From assembly GCA_958510875.1 (NCBI GenBank), contig OY294067.1, forward strand, positions 59,532,039 through 59,596,038: a stretch of 64,000 nucleotides of DNA. The letters are read 5' to 3'. Numbering within the stretch: the first letter of the stretch is position 1; every line of letters starts with the position of its first letter. Under the pieces are notes generated by a model, which saw nothing but the letters and a program-made list of their open reading frames with translations, was not told where the DNA came from and searched no databases. The translations under genes and the position numbers were made by a program. Positions 1 through 13,100 of this stretch are shown here, piece by piece. The DNA comes from Endomychus coccineus (Eukaryota; Arthropoda; Insecta; Coleoptera; Endomychidae).

Positions 1-1551
1 CATACAATGATAAAATTGTAAATAGACTTACTTTTATATATATCCTATAATATTAGAACGAATGTTGGTAATGTTCCGTAGATTTCTATATCTTCTTATT
101 TTATATGGTTATGCACTTTTGAAACATACTCTGCTATAACACATTCACTGATAACACGTTGATTCTTCTTCTTATTCAGGAACTTGTTGATAATTTGTTG
201 TTAATTTATATCTTTTTAAGATATAAAACTTCGTTTATAACAAACTGGAAATGTTATCGAAGATTGACTATTCTCCGATGCCACTTAAATAACTTTGGTT
301 ATGTTAACCTTACTAACATTGAGATGAAGATTTATGAATACTATTTGCTTCGTAGGAATTATTAATTGACTTCGGTTATATATACTTTTCGAAGCTACAG
401 AGACTGTTTCAGTTCTCCGATGTTACTAAAAACTTTGGTTATGTAAATTAAATTGAGCTGCAGGAGACACATTCAGTGTTCAGATGTAAATGCAAACTAA
501 CTAGCTTTCCTTTCATTTTTCCTTTTATAGGGCCCACAAAAGGACTCTAGTTCAATTATTCTCAGCCAATCAGGTACTTCTCTCAATATCTAGGAAGCTA
601 TTCCCATTGTTGAATCTGACAGTTCTTTCTTATTGTTGAGCTATGAAATATCTAATTGTTGTATCGACCAATGAGAATTGAGTATTTTTACAATTTTGAT
701 ATATTGAAGATTTTCAAATTAATTAATGTTATTGTGCATTCTGCTATTTAAATTCATATTACCAACATTTTTTCCCATATTTTGATATATGATAACCTAT
801 GATTAGGTTCCTATTAACTTGATAATTCTGATTATTATGTCTATTTTGACATTTGTCATTGCTTAAATCTAATACATAATATAAATAACATCTATATTAC
901 TTTGTAGAACTGAAATTTCTTAATACTATCTTAAATCTATAACTTATTTTACTAGTTTGTGCTATCTTCTGATAGTCTTTGAATCATTTTAATTATGATT
1001 TTCCTCTTTCGTATCACTGTACGTTTATCTACTTTCACTGTTTCTTCTTTACACTTCCTATAAACTATTTTACATTTTGTTTTTTTTTATTATCAATGTT
1101 TAATATCTTATACTACTTATATATTTGACTTTAAATAATGTTTTAATTCCATATTATATATACTTTTTTAACTTTTCTATTTTTAATGTTTCGGTAAGTT
1201 CAAATTCTACCATTTTATTTTATATAGGAAATGAAATCATAACAATACGTAAAGACGAAAATATGGTTGGCATATGTATTAATGTAACCTATTTCCCAAG
1301 AATTTACATATAATTCTTACCTGAGCCAAGAAACAGTATTATATTATTCCTATTGTACTAAATATCAATGATTAATGCATTTGCTTGAACATGACATAGT
1401 TTTGATTTTACACCATTTAGAGTTCAAAATAATTTAAACCGAAAATAATTGAGCCACGATAATTTTCCGATTGGTAGCCGATCAGGAAATTACCATTCAC
1501 TGATTATAAAAAGAAGAATCGAATTGGCATGACTTTATTTTATTTGTACAG
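1..1551. other. intron/upstream stretch of the BCOR-like gene, mostly unassigned
   Basis: This AT-rich stretch contains no convincing coding exon. At about 1225-1335 there is a decayed Penelope-type repeat end: the string cgtaaagacgaaaat, then catatgtattaatgtaacc and atttcccaagaattt, matching the outer part of the better copies near 28.7 and 43.9 kb. A 43-nt segment at 531-573 has splice-like flanks (see rejected items). The exon that should precede 1552 in a BCOR gene, carrying the first ankyrin helix, is not visible and probably lies outside the window. Confidence 0.5.
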
Positions 1552-1718
1552 GATATTACGATATACTGCTTGGAGAAAATGGACTGTTCACCGTCACCTA
1601 GAGATAACGCAGGATATACTCCGTTACACGAAGCTTGTTCCCGCGGACATCTGGATATAGCAAGATTATTATTATCATATGGCGCGAATGTTAGTGAATC
1701 GGCTAAAGGCGGTGTAAG
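1552..1718 (+). CDS. BCOR: BCOR/BCORL1 homologue, ankyrin-repeat exon
   Basis: Internal coding exon of the insect homologue of BCL6 corepressor (BCOR/BCORL1), a nuclear scaffold of the PRC1.1 Polycomb complex. It encodes about 55 residues: a segment with IYCLE, then one ankyrin repeat with [15 protein letters not shown] and [11 protein letters not shown]. The order YCLE, DNAGY, LHEAC-RG is characteristic of the BCOR ankyrin block rather than of ankyrins in general. The acceptor is tatttgtacag at 1541-1551; the donor is taag/gtaaga after 1718. The exon starts in phase 0 and ends after two bases of an arginine codon, which is completed by the first base of the exon at 32631. The upstream part of the gene is outside the window. 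The assignment rests on the collinear match of all three exons to the BCOR C-terminus. Confidence 0.85.
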
Positions 1719-2141
1719 GTAAGAGCACTTACTTTCTCTATTAAAACGTTTGAATACTGTAATAGCATACTTATAATTCTGTTTTATGGCAACATATATG
1801 TTACGTTATTCCCAAAACCAGTTTGCATCAATGAGTATTGGTGAATTACAAAAGTAATCATCGACATCATTCAAAAAGCCTATATTTAGAAAGCTATTAC
1901 TAAGAAACTAGTGTAATGTTATAATTTAATATAAATAAAATTCAGAATAGATTATTTGATGTAAATTCCTTGTTTCTCCGACCTTCTTCCAATTAACATC
2001 AATATCTTGAATTCACTTCACAGAAAATAAATGGTAACGTGTGAGATGAATTGAAAAATATTCACGGAATCATTGCTTATTCCAAAGAATCGACGAGAAA
2101 TCTGTGGCCATCTAGAGAGATGTTCAGTTTTTATACTTTTA

Positions 2142-3066
2142 AGTTATCAGCAGATGTCTTCTGATTGAGCCAATATCTATGGTGGTATAACGTTTCTGTT
2201 AGCTGCAACTGCATTTATACACAAATCAGGTACTATGTTTTAGGAGATCTACTAAATCTCGAACAACATTTATGTACCATGGAAGTACTTCATATTCAAG
2301 TTTTGAAGTTTTTTTGTAGCGTTGTCTTAGACAACTACTTTCATCTAGTTTCTCCAAATCATGTGATTTTAATTTTTTTAAGACATCAGCAGATGTCTTC
2401 TGATTGAACCAATATCTATGGTGGTATAACGTTTCTGTTAGCTACAACTGCATGTATACACGAATTAGGTACGATGTTTTAGGAGATCTAAATCTCGAAC
2501 AACATTTATGTACCATGGAGGTACGTTCATATTCAAGTTCTAAAGTTTTCTTGTAGCTTTGTCTTAGACAATTACTTCCATCTAGTTTCCCCAAATCATG
2601 TGCTTTTATTATTTAAGACATCGGCAGATGTCTTATGATTGAACCATTATCCTTGGTGTATAACGTTTCTGTTAGCATTTATACACGAATCAGGTACTAT
2701 GTTTTAGGACATCTAAATCTTGAACAACATTTATGTACCATGGAGGTACTTCATATTCAAGCTCTAAAGTTCTCTTGTAGCTTTGTCTTAGACAACTACT
2801 TTCATCTAGTTTCTCCAAATCATGTGATTTTTATTTTTTTAAGACATCAGCAGATGTCTTCTGATTGAACCAATATCTATGGTGGTATAACGTTTCTGTT
2901 AGCTACAACTGCATGTATACACGAATCAGGTACGATGTTTTAGGAGATCTAAATCTCGAACAACATTTATGTACCATGGAGGTACGTTCATATTCAAGTT
3001 CTAAAGTTTTCTTGTAGCTTTGTCTTAGGCAATTACTTCCATCTAGTTTCCCCAAAGCATGTGCTT
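2142..3066. repeat. tandem repeat, four copies of about 225-239 bp
   Basis: Four head-to-tail copies begin near 2142, 2381, 2616 and 2842. Each starts with the palindrome-like agacatc-agc-agatgtct and contains ggtggtataacgtttctgtt, a gaacaacatttatgtaccat block and a cttagacaa/ttactt block. The third copy has lost the segment between gttagc and atttatacac, so it is shorter. Short open frames at 2165-2407 and 2635-2868 are by-products of the repetition and show no domain. The array lies in the first intron of the BCOR-like gene. Confidence 0.85.
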
Positions 3067-3381
3067 TTTCTTATTCTACTGTAGCTGTTTGTTAGCAGCA
3101 TTTTCTTTTATTTGAATGGGGGGTCCTTTTCATTAGCCACACCTCAACCACTAGTACATATTAACCACAAAAATATCTAATGTTTGAGATTTGAAGTTCT
3201 CCACATAATACTCTAAAAACTGGTACAAAGTATCGAACACAATTGACATGATCATCTAACTGTAATTAGCGAATTGAACCAATTAATATAGATTGTGGAA
3301 AATAAGGAATAAATTACATACAACATGGTCCAACAGTACGGTCAAGTACATATCTCAGTTGTAGTTACTAAAGTAACAAAC

Positions 3382-4525
3382 TAACATTATTTATGATTAT
3401 ACAGAATGGTGGTACATAAGTCCGTCACAAACCAAACTCACCTTTTTTTTAATGAAATCCTGTATATTGTATCAATTTTGGATTGCCCTCTTTTCGGCCA
3501 TTCACCCAATATAAGGTTGTTGGGGTCTATATAGAAACGTTCAAGGAATATGTTCACTTTTCTAAAAAAATAAGAGGTATATCTTTTTTAATACGTCGGT
3601 ATACAACCAATTTATCTGTCAAAAACATGTATTCTTATTTCTTCAGTGACTCTGTTTAATATTATTTCATATTAGTGCACAGAGTGAGTCAAAATCCTGG
3701 ATCTAAGTTTTCACGATAAATTTAAATGTTATTTGAATACCTCTACTAATGTTGTTTCATTTTTACTAACCATTTCCTACTACTAGATATTCGTTATTTT
3801 GAGAGCAAAAATGCAAATTTTCACACAGGAAGTTAAAATGGGAGTTAGCTTTGTAAAACAAATTCCTTTTCTTAATAAACTATAAAAGAGTTCACACTGT
3901 GGATACGCTATAGCACTATTAATAAGAAAAAAATCACCCTTATCCACTATAAATACTGTGAGAAATTGAGCAATCAAAATGTGCCTGTTTAAATACTATT
4001 TGGGGTGAATAATGCAAAGAAGAGGTTACCCTCAGCGGGAGATAAATTGGAATATAATAAATTTCTTTTCGTTTATACATTTCCATCCCTTCTAAATTAC
4101 CTAGATATTTGTCCATACTGTGTTTTATAATTGATATACTTTCTTGAGAAATGGTACAATATACAGGATGTTCCATTTGAATTTATCGAGACAACTTAGA
4201 CCCAAGATTTTGACTCACTATTATAAAATAATTTTAAACAGAGTCATTGGAGTTGAAATAAAAATATATTTTGTATGGTTCTGACAAATAAATTTATCGT
4301 ATACCTTCGTATTAAAAAAGATACAGGGTTCAAATGCTAATTTTTTTAGAAAAGTGACTATAATTCTCGAATGATTCTGTATAGACCTGAACAACCCCCT
4401 ATCGGGTGAATGGCCAAAAAGAGGACAATCCAAAATTGAAACAGTATACAAGGTGTTTAAAAAAAAGTTAGTTTGGTTTGTGACGAACTTATGCGCAACC
4501 GTCTATATTCATAGATAATTTCAAT
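3382..4525. mobile_element. inverted-repeat (foldback-like) element
   Basis: Two diverged arms of about 340 bp face each other: 3382-3735 and 4170-4525, separated by about 430 bp. Shared blocks include ttttggattg with cctctttt, ggccattcaccc, cacttttctaaaaaaat and gactctgttt, inverted between the arms. The outer ends both contain a gtcacaaacc/ggtttgtgac pair. Open frames on the - strand here are mirror readings of the arms and resemble no known protein. It is probably a non-autonomous DNA transposon or two inverted copies of one repeat; no target duplication was identified. Confidence 0.65.
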
Positions 4526-6184
4526 TTGTAGCTCTCTGTAGTCCTTACAATTTTTATATTTAATATTTTTTACAACTCGTATAATAAATGAGATATTGTA
4601 GTTGAACTCGCGCTGTTGAACTACCCGGTATACTACTGACAATGAAAACACGACTATGGATTATCTAGGTTTTGTCGCCCTGGGTTATTTTGTGAATATT
4701 TCCTCTATTTTCCAGGTCAGGAATAGCTCTAGTTGTCTAGTTGATTGGTAAAGTGGTCATCAGTTTTTACCCGTTCTTTTTCTAGAATCGTTGCTTAGGT
4801 CAGCTCTATTGATTCATATACGATGCTCGACCATACTAGATTTTAGTTTGAGGTCTAATCAATGTGGCTATCAAAACCAAATCATTGTAGTACATCACTT
4901 GTGTTCCATCTATTCTTAAAATCAATGAACGAAAACTAATTTGCTATGTAGCGTCATTTGAATATTCAAGCTCATTATTTCATATTATCTCAGTCAGTCG
5001 AGTCGAGTCTGAATCTGCCTCTTCACTAAAAAAGAGTAACATAATATCTATTCGATATCGCCCTCAAATCAAATAGTATAACATATGGATAATAAACAGG
5101 TCTTCCGGATGCGCCTCTTTATCTACATATTCCGTAAAATGTGTTATTGATTCCTAACTAGTAGAGTGAAATGAAAAGCGATAGTTTTGGGGTGGGATTT
5201 TGAGATCATAATCATTTAGTTAGATAACTTCAGTGGGTATTATTTCATTTCCTAATAGAACCGAATACCTAGAATATTAACTTAGTTAATTATGAACTTC
5301 AATAGCCGGTGTTATTGAATTCCCAACAGATCCGAATACCTTGGATATTACTTTGCTCAATTATTTGATCAATTGACCAAGATTCACGCGCACAATTTAT
5401 CTTTTGTGCAGGTTTCTAATAAATGAGTAATATCGAAAGGGTTCCATCGATCATAAAATAAATATTTAGTCCATCTTGTATAATATAAAATATTGATTTC
5501 TCATTGCTTCGGAGTACGTTATGTTTAATGAATTCCACTGAATATAGGTAACAGGTCTTTTTATAGAATCAAGTTTTATTTCCACTGTGTGAACTCTTCC
5601 AATTATTCATTCTGAAATAAATTACCGTTGTGCTTCCACTGTGAATTAGCCTGCAAAGAATGCTAGCAGATAATCTTTCACACTTTGTAACTGTACTGGT
5701 TACGCTTTAGTGAACGACTGACGAAAACCTTCCGAATGCAAAGAAAGAATTGTATCAATCTCCTCGAATAATCCTTGGCGTTCTGATGGATTATTTTCAT
5801 GATGTTATGCTTGATTGGATATCTTTATAGTGTATCCCCTAATACGGTCAAAATACAAAACACCTAACTAAATGTCGGCTGTCAAAGTACGATCGAAGAA
5901 ATATTACCCCAATATGAGATTCCCTATATTACCGATCCATACATTAGTTTTGTTTGACCTTCTTGCACCTAATGCAGATTTTGTTATATCCAAGTTGACA
6001 GTTTCATTTGAATAATATTTCCTCGCCAAACACTACACTATCTCTTCATATCTACGGAAGCCAAGAATTCCCGGCCTGACCTAGATCGAGGTATCACAGC
6101 TGGACAAAATGTTGATAACATACAAGTTGAGGTGTTATTAGTCTTGGAAATCGGATTTCACGCCCATTAGTAGGTCAAAACGGT
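4526..6184. other. unassigned intronic sequence with a small diverged duplication
   Basis: No gene is supported. At about 5226-5372 two diverged tandem copies of about 73 bp share acttca, the stretch tattatttca/tgttattgaa, cgaatacct and atatta; a related fragment, agaatacctagaatatt, recurs near 48.08 kb. The element aactcttcc near 5585 also resembles sequence at 48.15 kb, so both places probably carry relics of one unnamed repeat family. Confidence 0.35.
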
Positions 6185-6655
6185 TCCCAATGGGACAGGA
6201 ATCTTTGGAAGAAGACGCTAGAACAGGAAGGACGGTGGAAATGGTGGCATACGATAAAATTGCCCTAGTGAGAATCTCGTATTAGACGATCGACGATTGA
6301 AGATGAAAGAAATAGCACAAATGGCGGGCTTTTAGATACAAGCTTTAGCCGTATCATCCACAAACATTTGGGCATGAATAAAGTTAATGCAAGATGGATT
6401 TCCAAACAATTCTCAGCAGTTCAGCGTCGTGTGGACGTGTTGGAGGCAATTGTCACAGGATTTGAAACTATAGCTCTCTACTATGATCCTTTCTCCAAAA
6501 GGGAGTCGATGGAATGGAGGCGAAAAGGAGGAAGAAGCACCTCCTATACAGTTAAGGGTCTGTCAGTCGACGGCTACCGGGTTGCTATAATAATTTCGCG
6601 TAAATATCAAAGAATAGCGGAACTTGGACAAATAATATGGTATACATTACTGTGA
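6185..6655 (+). pseudogene. mariner transposase remnant
   Basis: Broken + strand reading frames match a mariner-family transposase in order: GQESLEEDARTGRTVE, then a segment ending LVLDDRRLKMKEIAQMAG, then IIHKHLGMNKVNARWI, and finally YYDPFSKRESMEW, which corresponds to the region around the second catalytic aspartate. Stops and frameshifts separate these pieces, and the segment around the first catalytic aspartate is missing or unrecognisable (the expected D is not seen before FETIALYY). The copy cannot encode an active enzyme. It lies within the first BCOR intron. Confidence 0.75.
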
Positions 6656-6754
6656 AAGTTCGAAATGTAATGAATTTCGGAAAAACGAAAAATTTAACTA
6701 AACTGCGATAAGATTTCTGCTTGGTATCTCGAACCTACGATATATAGTCCAGAG

Positions 6755-7050
6755 GCTTGCCTGAATTTCGGCTTGGGAAGTTACACGTCAGCAAATAAAA
6801 TGGTACTTCGGCCTTAAACGCCTAGATCCAGATGATGAGGTCCCTGCGTGTTGCACATCAAATTTCCGGCCGTGCAACTCCCCAAGTGTCAAGATGAGAG
6901 AGTTGCACGTCAGCAATTTTAATGGTACACAACGTATGATTTAGTTACCAAAACCAAAGTTGCTGACGCGTTTGACTTGCACGCTAAATTTGGCTTCGTG
7001 CAATTCCCCAAGACTCAAAATTGGGGCATTACACGTCAGCAACCTAGCAT
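6755..7050. repeat. degenerate repeat built on a cacgtcagcaa motif
   Basis: The motif cacgtcagcaa occurs three times (near 6785, 6906 and 7033), each time after a block of the type cgtgcaa-tccccaag or ttgggaag. An inverted form, ttgctgacg, lies near 6958. The spacing of about 120 bp suggests two to three diverged copies of one unit. No coding potential or transposon family was recognised. Confidence 0.45.
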
Positions 7051-8224
7051 ACTCACGGTAAAAACCTCAGAAAATTGCAAATACGCGATTTCTCTTGAAA
7101 TAAATCGTTTTTGAGCCTCTGATCGAAAGTACACTGGTTAAATAAGTCATGGATTGTCGTATAGGGTCAAATGCACGAACCTAAAATCTGAATTGCCTTT
7201 TTCAAATTGTATTCGAAGTTTTTCCAATAATATTTTTGCTCATCGAAATTGCTGATTCAAGGCGTTAAAACATTCCCAACATTCCGTGTCAGAAGAAGTG
7301 CCAAAGTGGCGTGTTTTCCGGGTAATTTTACCGAATAATAGTAAAGTAAGTATCTTGAAGATAAAACTGTACTCTAACGGTCTCTATGAATTATCGAATT
7401 ATATTACTACTAAATAAATACTACGTGTTTATTTATGTGATGTAGATTGGATTGTCACGTGGAATGTGAATCATTGTTGATCTACCGAATAATGTTAACG
7501 GATCGGAAGCTTAGAGAATCATAATTTTAGTAATGTTTTCCACAATACACAAATAAAGATTATAAATTGATTTAAAGGATCTTAAACTATACGTTCGAAT
7601 AAGTAACAGCAATTTTTATAAGAATATTTATATGAATTTCTATGTTACCGCTGATTGTTGTAATGGAAGAATCGTTCTTCAAAAATTAGCTGTAAACTTC
7701 AACAAAATCTGAAACATCTAAATATACTCAGAATAATGCACAGAATTTATTGATTAACAAAATCATTTTCAGCTACAAAAGCAATGCCGGATAACAGACT
7801 CCTGAATATAATAGAAAGTGATTCATCGACACTTCTTTGAGCTTTACGGCGAACAACGTGAGGAGGGGTTCCAGATTCATAAGCGGGTGGTGAAAAAGGG
7901 CGTTGACGGCAAAACAATTGCGGAAAATGTATTTGCAGAAACATATTTCGTATTTAGCCGTATGTAAATGGTGCCCAAGGCGAGTGAGAAGTATGCGCCC
8001 TTTTTACCTCACCCCCCGGAAACAGTTCTCGCTCCAGCATTTGTTTAATAATGTAGATGATAAAGGAATCGATCAACACATATTATATTTATAACCAATT
8101 CAGGAAATTATTATTATTATATGATTAAATCAAAATAGTAATCAAATACACAATGGCATCAATAAATCAATCAAAACGGGGGCGGGCAAGTCCGGAGCAC
8201 TTAGATCGCTTGATTGGGTCCATT
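7051..8224. other. unassigned intronic sequence
   Basis: Apart from short incidental open frames near 7750-8090, nothing could be assigned. The block at about 7880-8030 is more GC-rich than its surroundings and is probably an old transposon fragment, but no protein family was recognised in any frame. Confidence 0.3.
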
Positions 8225-9050
8225 GTGCGCCCCTTGATACATGAATTAGCAGGCTATTCTGCTAGGAACTGATGAGACAGTTTCAACCGCTTCTCTACAT
8301 CTACTACAAGGTGGGTCTTCAACAATGCCCATTGTGTGTAGATGTTTATTCAGATGACAGTGTCCTGTGAGGAGTCCTGCAACCAATTTCAGGCATCTCC
8401 TGCTCATAGAGAGTTTAGGCGAGAACTCCCTAATGTGGATCTTCTCTTGCCTTATGTCGGAGGAACCACGCCAGATCGCCACTGTCTATCCAGTAGCCTT
8501 GAGGGCGTGGAGCCCGATTGTCGATGAAATTCCGATCTTTCTATCGGGGCAAAGGGGCACCCAAGAAATCCCGTTTGCCGTTCATCGGCCCCTTCGTTTC
8601 CTTTTACGCCAGAGTGGGCTACCCACACTAGCTGGGGCTTGTTCCTTTTGGCTAATTCAACCAGAGTTTTCCTACACTCCAAGACAAGCCTAGAAGTCAC
8701 TTTGTCGGCGCGAAGTGCGCCCATAGCCGCTCGGCTGTCAGTGCAGATGCCCAACTTCGGTAGTTTAATCTCAGGTTTTCTAGGGCACAGGTTCGTGTTG
8801 CACATACCTCAGCCTGGAAAACTGCACCTAGGGGAACTGAAATCTCCTTTCTGTGTGTACATGAGTAGACTCGCCAATCTTAGATCCGTCCGTGAACCAC
8901 ACGAGTCCCCCTGGCGGAAGCGGCCCAAAGTCCTTGTTCTCCCAGTCCGCCCTCTATGTTATGAGTCTGGTGTTTGAAAATTGACAGCAGGCGGTATCGC
9001 ATCCTGCGTCAGTTGGAGGATCGGGAAGTTCTCTTCTGCCCAATCGCACA
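8225..9050 (-). pseudogene. jockey/R1-type LINE fragment: RNase H domain and C-terminus
   Basis: Read on the - strand, this is the 3' part of a non-LTR retrotransposon polyprotein. The RNase H domain is visible as ICTDSRAAMGAL (the TDS-AA catalytic region), LVLECRKTLVELA and VWVAHSGVKGNEGAD (the HSG-NE-AD motif) at about 8600-8800. It is followed by the C-terminal tail KLVAGLLTGHCHLNKHLHTM and a cysteine-rich PCSRC segment at about 8270-8400, typical of insect LINEs with an RNase H. Frameshifts separate the two parts. The neighbouring RT fragment at 9200-9490 lies on the opposite strand, so the locus is rearranged. Confidence 0.8.
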
Positions 9051-9199
9051 ATGGCATTAAAAACAAAATTAAATATAGGTACTAAACAAATAACCTTAAA
9101 TTACAACAACAACAATAGTAATTCTTGACCCCTCAGCCTCAAATCCTTTCTCTTGATGGAGATCTATATCAAAGACGATGCATTAACGGATTGCCCGTT

Positions 9200-9490
9200 C
9201 CACCATTGACAGTACGTCTACGAAGTAGACAAATCAACTGAGACAGCCCTTCATCTGGTTATCCAGATAGAAGGGACTCTCAGTCTCGGTCAGTGCGTAG
9301 GCGTACTCTTGGACAACGAAGGGGCATTCGGTAACACCTTCTTCGAGTTCATGTGCGTTGCTGCAGAGAGACACGGAATCGATCATACCTTGATTAGGTG
9401 GAACAAGACCATGCTCTCGCAGCTACTGATTACGGTCCACCATAATGATAGCGTCGCATGTACACATGTCACACGAGTGTGCCCTCAGGA
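9200..9490 (+). pseudogene. jockey/R1-type LINE fragment: reverse transcriptase
   Basis: A + strand frame encodes the central reverse transcriptase region: KSTETALHLV, then LLDNEGAFGNTFFE (normally LDIEGAFDNT), HGIDHTLIRWNKTMLSQ and TRVCPQE (normally RGCPQGG). The catalytic FADD box is not present, because the fragment ends where the mariner piece at 9485 begins. It is a truncated and mutated copy, inactive, and in inverse orientation to the RNase H fragment just upstream. Confidence 0.75.
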
Positions 9491-9871
9491 AGTAGTACCC
9501 ATATGGCACATAGCTTTCTCATATTCAAAAATGTATGCAAAATATTCTACCCGTTCGGTTGAGATGCCCATAGCGTCAGCAAACTCGTGTACTCTAATTC
9601 GCCGATCGTCCAAAATCATACCATGAATGTAATCAACGATTTCTGGCGTTGTAACCTCAATTGGACGACCAGAACGTTCGGCGTCCTTTGTGGTCATAAT
9701 ACCACAATGAAAATCAGTAAACCCCTTGTGAATCGTTCCAATCGATGGTGAAGAGTCCACATAATGTTTAAACATCGATGCTTTAGTTTGCGTGATGTTT
9801 TTTCCGCCCAATAAATAATGTTTAATCAAGACGCGACATTCACTTATTTTCATGTTTACAAAAATCTTCAA
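9485..9871 (-). pseudogene. mariner transposase N-terminal fragment
   Basis: The - strand open frame of 128 codons is the N-terminal DNA-binding part of a mariner transposase. The first helix-turn-helix carries CRVLIKHYLLGGKNITQTKA, followed by GFTDFHCGIMTTKDAERSGR, PIEVTTPEIVDYIHGMILDD and RRIRVHEFADAMGISTERV. After the second helix-turn-helix the similarity decays (EYEKAMCHMGTTS), and the catalytic DDE/D domain is absent. It is close in sequence to the mariner copy at 56.3-57.0 kb (both have DAERSGRPIEVTTPE-type linkers), so both probably belong to one family. Confidence 0.85.
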
Positions 9872-10159
9872 GGTTGCTTGCTTACATTGGGTGTCAAAAC
9901 AGAACTAAGTGACATCAGTCTGAAAATTTTAATGCGTTCTAGTTAAAGATGACACATCACAAATGTCACATGGAATTGTGAGCCATCTGTTTCATTTTTC
10001 AGGGACTTTTCAACTTGCCCTCTTATTAGCACTGAACACATAATTGTATTCATTCTAGTACAAAATTGTTATGAATTTAAAGAAGAAATGTTCGGGGGAT
10101 CAAGATGGCGACTTTGTAAATCAGGAGTTTAATGATAGTTTTGAATCTCATCCTAGTGA

Positions 10160-13100
10160 ACAGTAGTGCTTGTTGAATTTTATTTCTTACTGCTTCCGTT
10201 TTGGTAAGGATACGTGTTCTTCATGTGATCCCTTTGTAGTGCTTGTTGAATTTTATTTCTTACTGCTTCCGTTTTGGTAAAGATACATGCCTTCATGTGA
10301 TCTCTTTGTAGTGTTTGTTGAATTTTATTCCTTACTGCATCCGTTTTGGTAAGGATACATGTCTTCATGTGATCCCTTTGTAGTACTTATTGAATTTTAT
10401 TTCTTACTGATTCCGATTTGGTAAGGATACATGTCTTCATGTGATCCCTTTATAGCACTTATTGAATTTTATTTCTTACTGATTCCGTTTTGGTAAGGAT
10501 ACATGTCTTCATGTGATCCCTTTGTAGTACTTATTGAATTTTATTTCTTGCTGATTCCGATTTGGTAAGGATATATGTCTTCATGTGATCCCTTTATAGT
10601 ACTTATTGAATTTTATTCCTTACTGATTCCGTTTTGGTAAGGATACATGTCTTCATGTGATCCCTTTATAGTACTTATTGAATTTTATTTCTTACTGATT
10701 CCGATTTGGTAAGGATACGTGTTCTTCATGTGATCCCTTTGTAGTCCTTGTTGACTTTTATTTCTTACTGTGTTTTGGTAAGGATACATGTCTTCATGTG
10801 ATCCCTTTGTAGTACTTATTGAATTTTATTTCTTACTGATTCCGATTTGGTAAAGATACATGTCTTCATGTGATCCCTTTATAGTACTTATTGAATTTTA
10901 TTTCTTACTGATTCCGATTTGGTAAGGATACGTGTTCTTCATGTGATCCCTTTGTAGTCCTTGTTGACTTTTATTTCTTACTGTGTTTTGGTAAGGATAC
11001 ATGTCTTCATGTGATCCCTTTGTAGTACTTATTGAATTTTATTTCTTACTGATTCCGATTTGGTAAGGATACATGTCTTCATGTGATCCCTTTATAGTAC
11101 TTATTGAATTTTATTTCTTACTGATTCCGATTTGGTAAGGATACGTGTTCTTCATGTGATCCCTTTGTAGTCCTTGTTGACTTTTATTTCTTACTGTGTT
11201 TTGGTAAGGATACATGTCTTCATGTGATCCCTTTGTAGTACTTATTGAATTTTATTTCTTACTGATTCCGATTTGGTAAGGATACATATCTTCATGTGAT
11301 CCCTTTATAGTACTTATTGAATTTTATTTCTTACTGATTCCGTTTTGGTAAGGATACATGTCTTCATGTGATCCCTTCGTAGTACTTATTGAATTTTATT
11401 TCTTACTGATTCCGATTTGGTAAGGATACATGTCTTCATGTGATCCCTTTGTAGTACTTATTGAATTTTATTTCTTACTGATTCCGATTTGGTAAGGATA
11501 TATGTCTTCATGTGATCCCTTTATAGTACTTATTGAATTTTATTTCTTACTGATTCCGTTTTGGTAAGGATACATGTCTTCATGTGATCCCTTTGTAGTA
11601 CTTATTGAATTTTATTTCTTACTGATTCCGATTTGGTAAGGATATATGTCTTCATGTGATCCCTTTATAGTACTTATTGAATTTTATTTCTTACTGATTC
11701 CGTTTTGGTAAGGATACGTGTTCTTCATGTGATTCCTTTGTAGTGCTTGTTGAATTTTATTTCTTACTGATTCCGTTTTGGTAAGGATACATGTCTTCAT
11801 GTGATCCCTTTGTAGTACTTATTGAATTTTATTTCTTACTGATTCCGATTTGGTAAAGATACATGTCTTCATGTGATCTCTTTGTAGTGTTTGTTGAATT
11901 TTATTCCTTACTGCATCCGTTTTGGTAAGGATACATGTCTTCATGTGATCCCTTCGTAGTACTTATTGAATTTTATTTCTTACTGATTCCGATTTGGTAA
12001 GGATACGTGTTCTTCATGTGATCCCTTTGTAGTCCTTGTTGACTTTTATTTCTTACTGTGTTTTGGTAAGGATACATGTCTTCATGTGATCCCTTTGTAG
12101 TACTTATTGAATTTTATTTCTTACTGATTCCGATTTGGTAAGGATACATGTCTTCATGTGATCCCTTTATAGCACTTATTGAATTTTATTTCTTACTGAT
12201 TCCGTTTTGGTAAGGATACATGTCTTCATGTGATCCCTTTGTAGTACTTATTGAATTTTATTTCTTGCTGATTCCGATTTGGTAAGGATATATGTCTTCA
12301 TGTGATCCCTTTATAGTACTTATTGAATTTTATTCCTTACTGATTCCGTTTTGGTAAGGATACATGTCTTCATGTGATCCCTTTATAGTACTTATTGAAT
12401 TTTATTTCTTACTGATTCCGATTTGGTAAGGATACGTGTTCTTCATGTGATCCCTTTGTAGTCCTTGTTGACTTTTATTTCTTACTGTGTTTTGGTAAGG
12501 ATACATGTCTTCATGTGATCCCTTTGTAGTACTTATTGAATTTTATTTCTTACTGATTCCGATTTGGTAAAGATACATGTCTTCATGTGATCCCTTTATA
12601 GTACTTATTGAATTTTATTTCTTACTGATTCCGATTTGGTAAGGATACGTGTTCTTCATGTGATCCCTTTGTAGTCCTTGTTGACTTTTATTTCTTACTG
12701 TGTTTTGGTAAGGATACATGTCTTCATGTGATCCCTTTGTAGTACTTATTGAATTTTATTTCTTACTGATTCCGATTTGGTAAGGATACATGTCTTCATG
12801 TGATCCCTTTATAGTACTTATTGAATTTTATTTCTTACTGATTCCGATTTGGTAAGGATACGTGTTCTTCATGTGATCCCTTTGTAGTCCTTGTTGACTT
12901 TTATTTCTTACTGTGTTTTGGTAAGGATACATGTCTTCATGTGATCCCTTTGTAGTACTTATTGAATTTTATTTCTTACTGATTCCGATTTGGTAAGGAT
13001 ACATATCTTCATGTGATCCCTTTATAGTACTTATTGAATTTTATTTCTTACTGATTCCGTTTTGGTAAGGATACATGTCTTCATGTGATCCCTTCGTAGT

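Noticed and set aside
531..573. Possible 43-nt micro-exon (acceptor ttttccttttatag, donor cag/gtactt) upstream of the first BCOR exon.
   Set aside because: One frame stays open and its phase could fit, but the encoded residues (AHKRTLVQLFSANQ) do not match the ankyrin segment expected before the exon at 1552.
7747..8094. Opposing short open frames as a gene.
   Set aside because: They are mirror readings of the same bases, with no recognisable domain.
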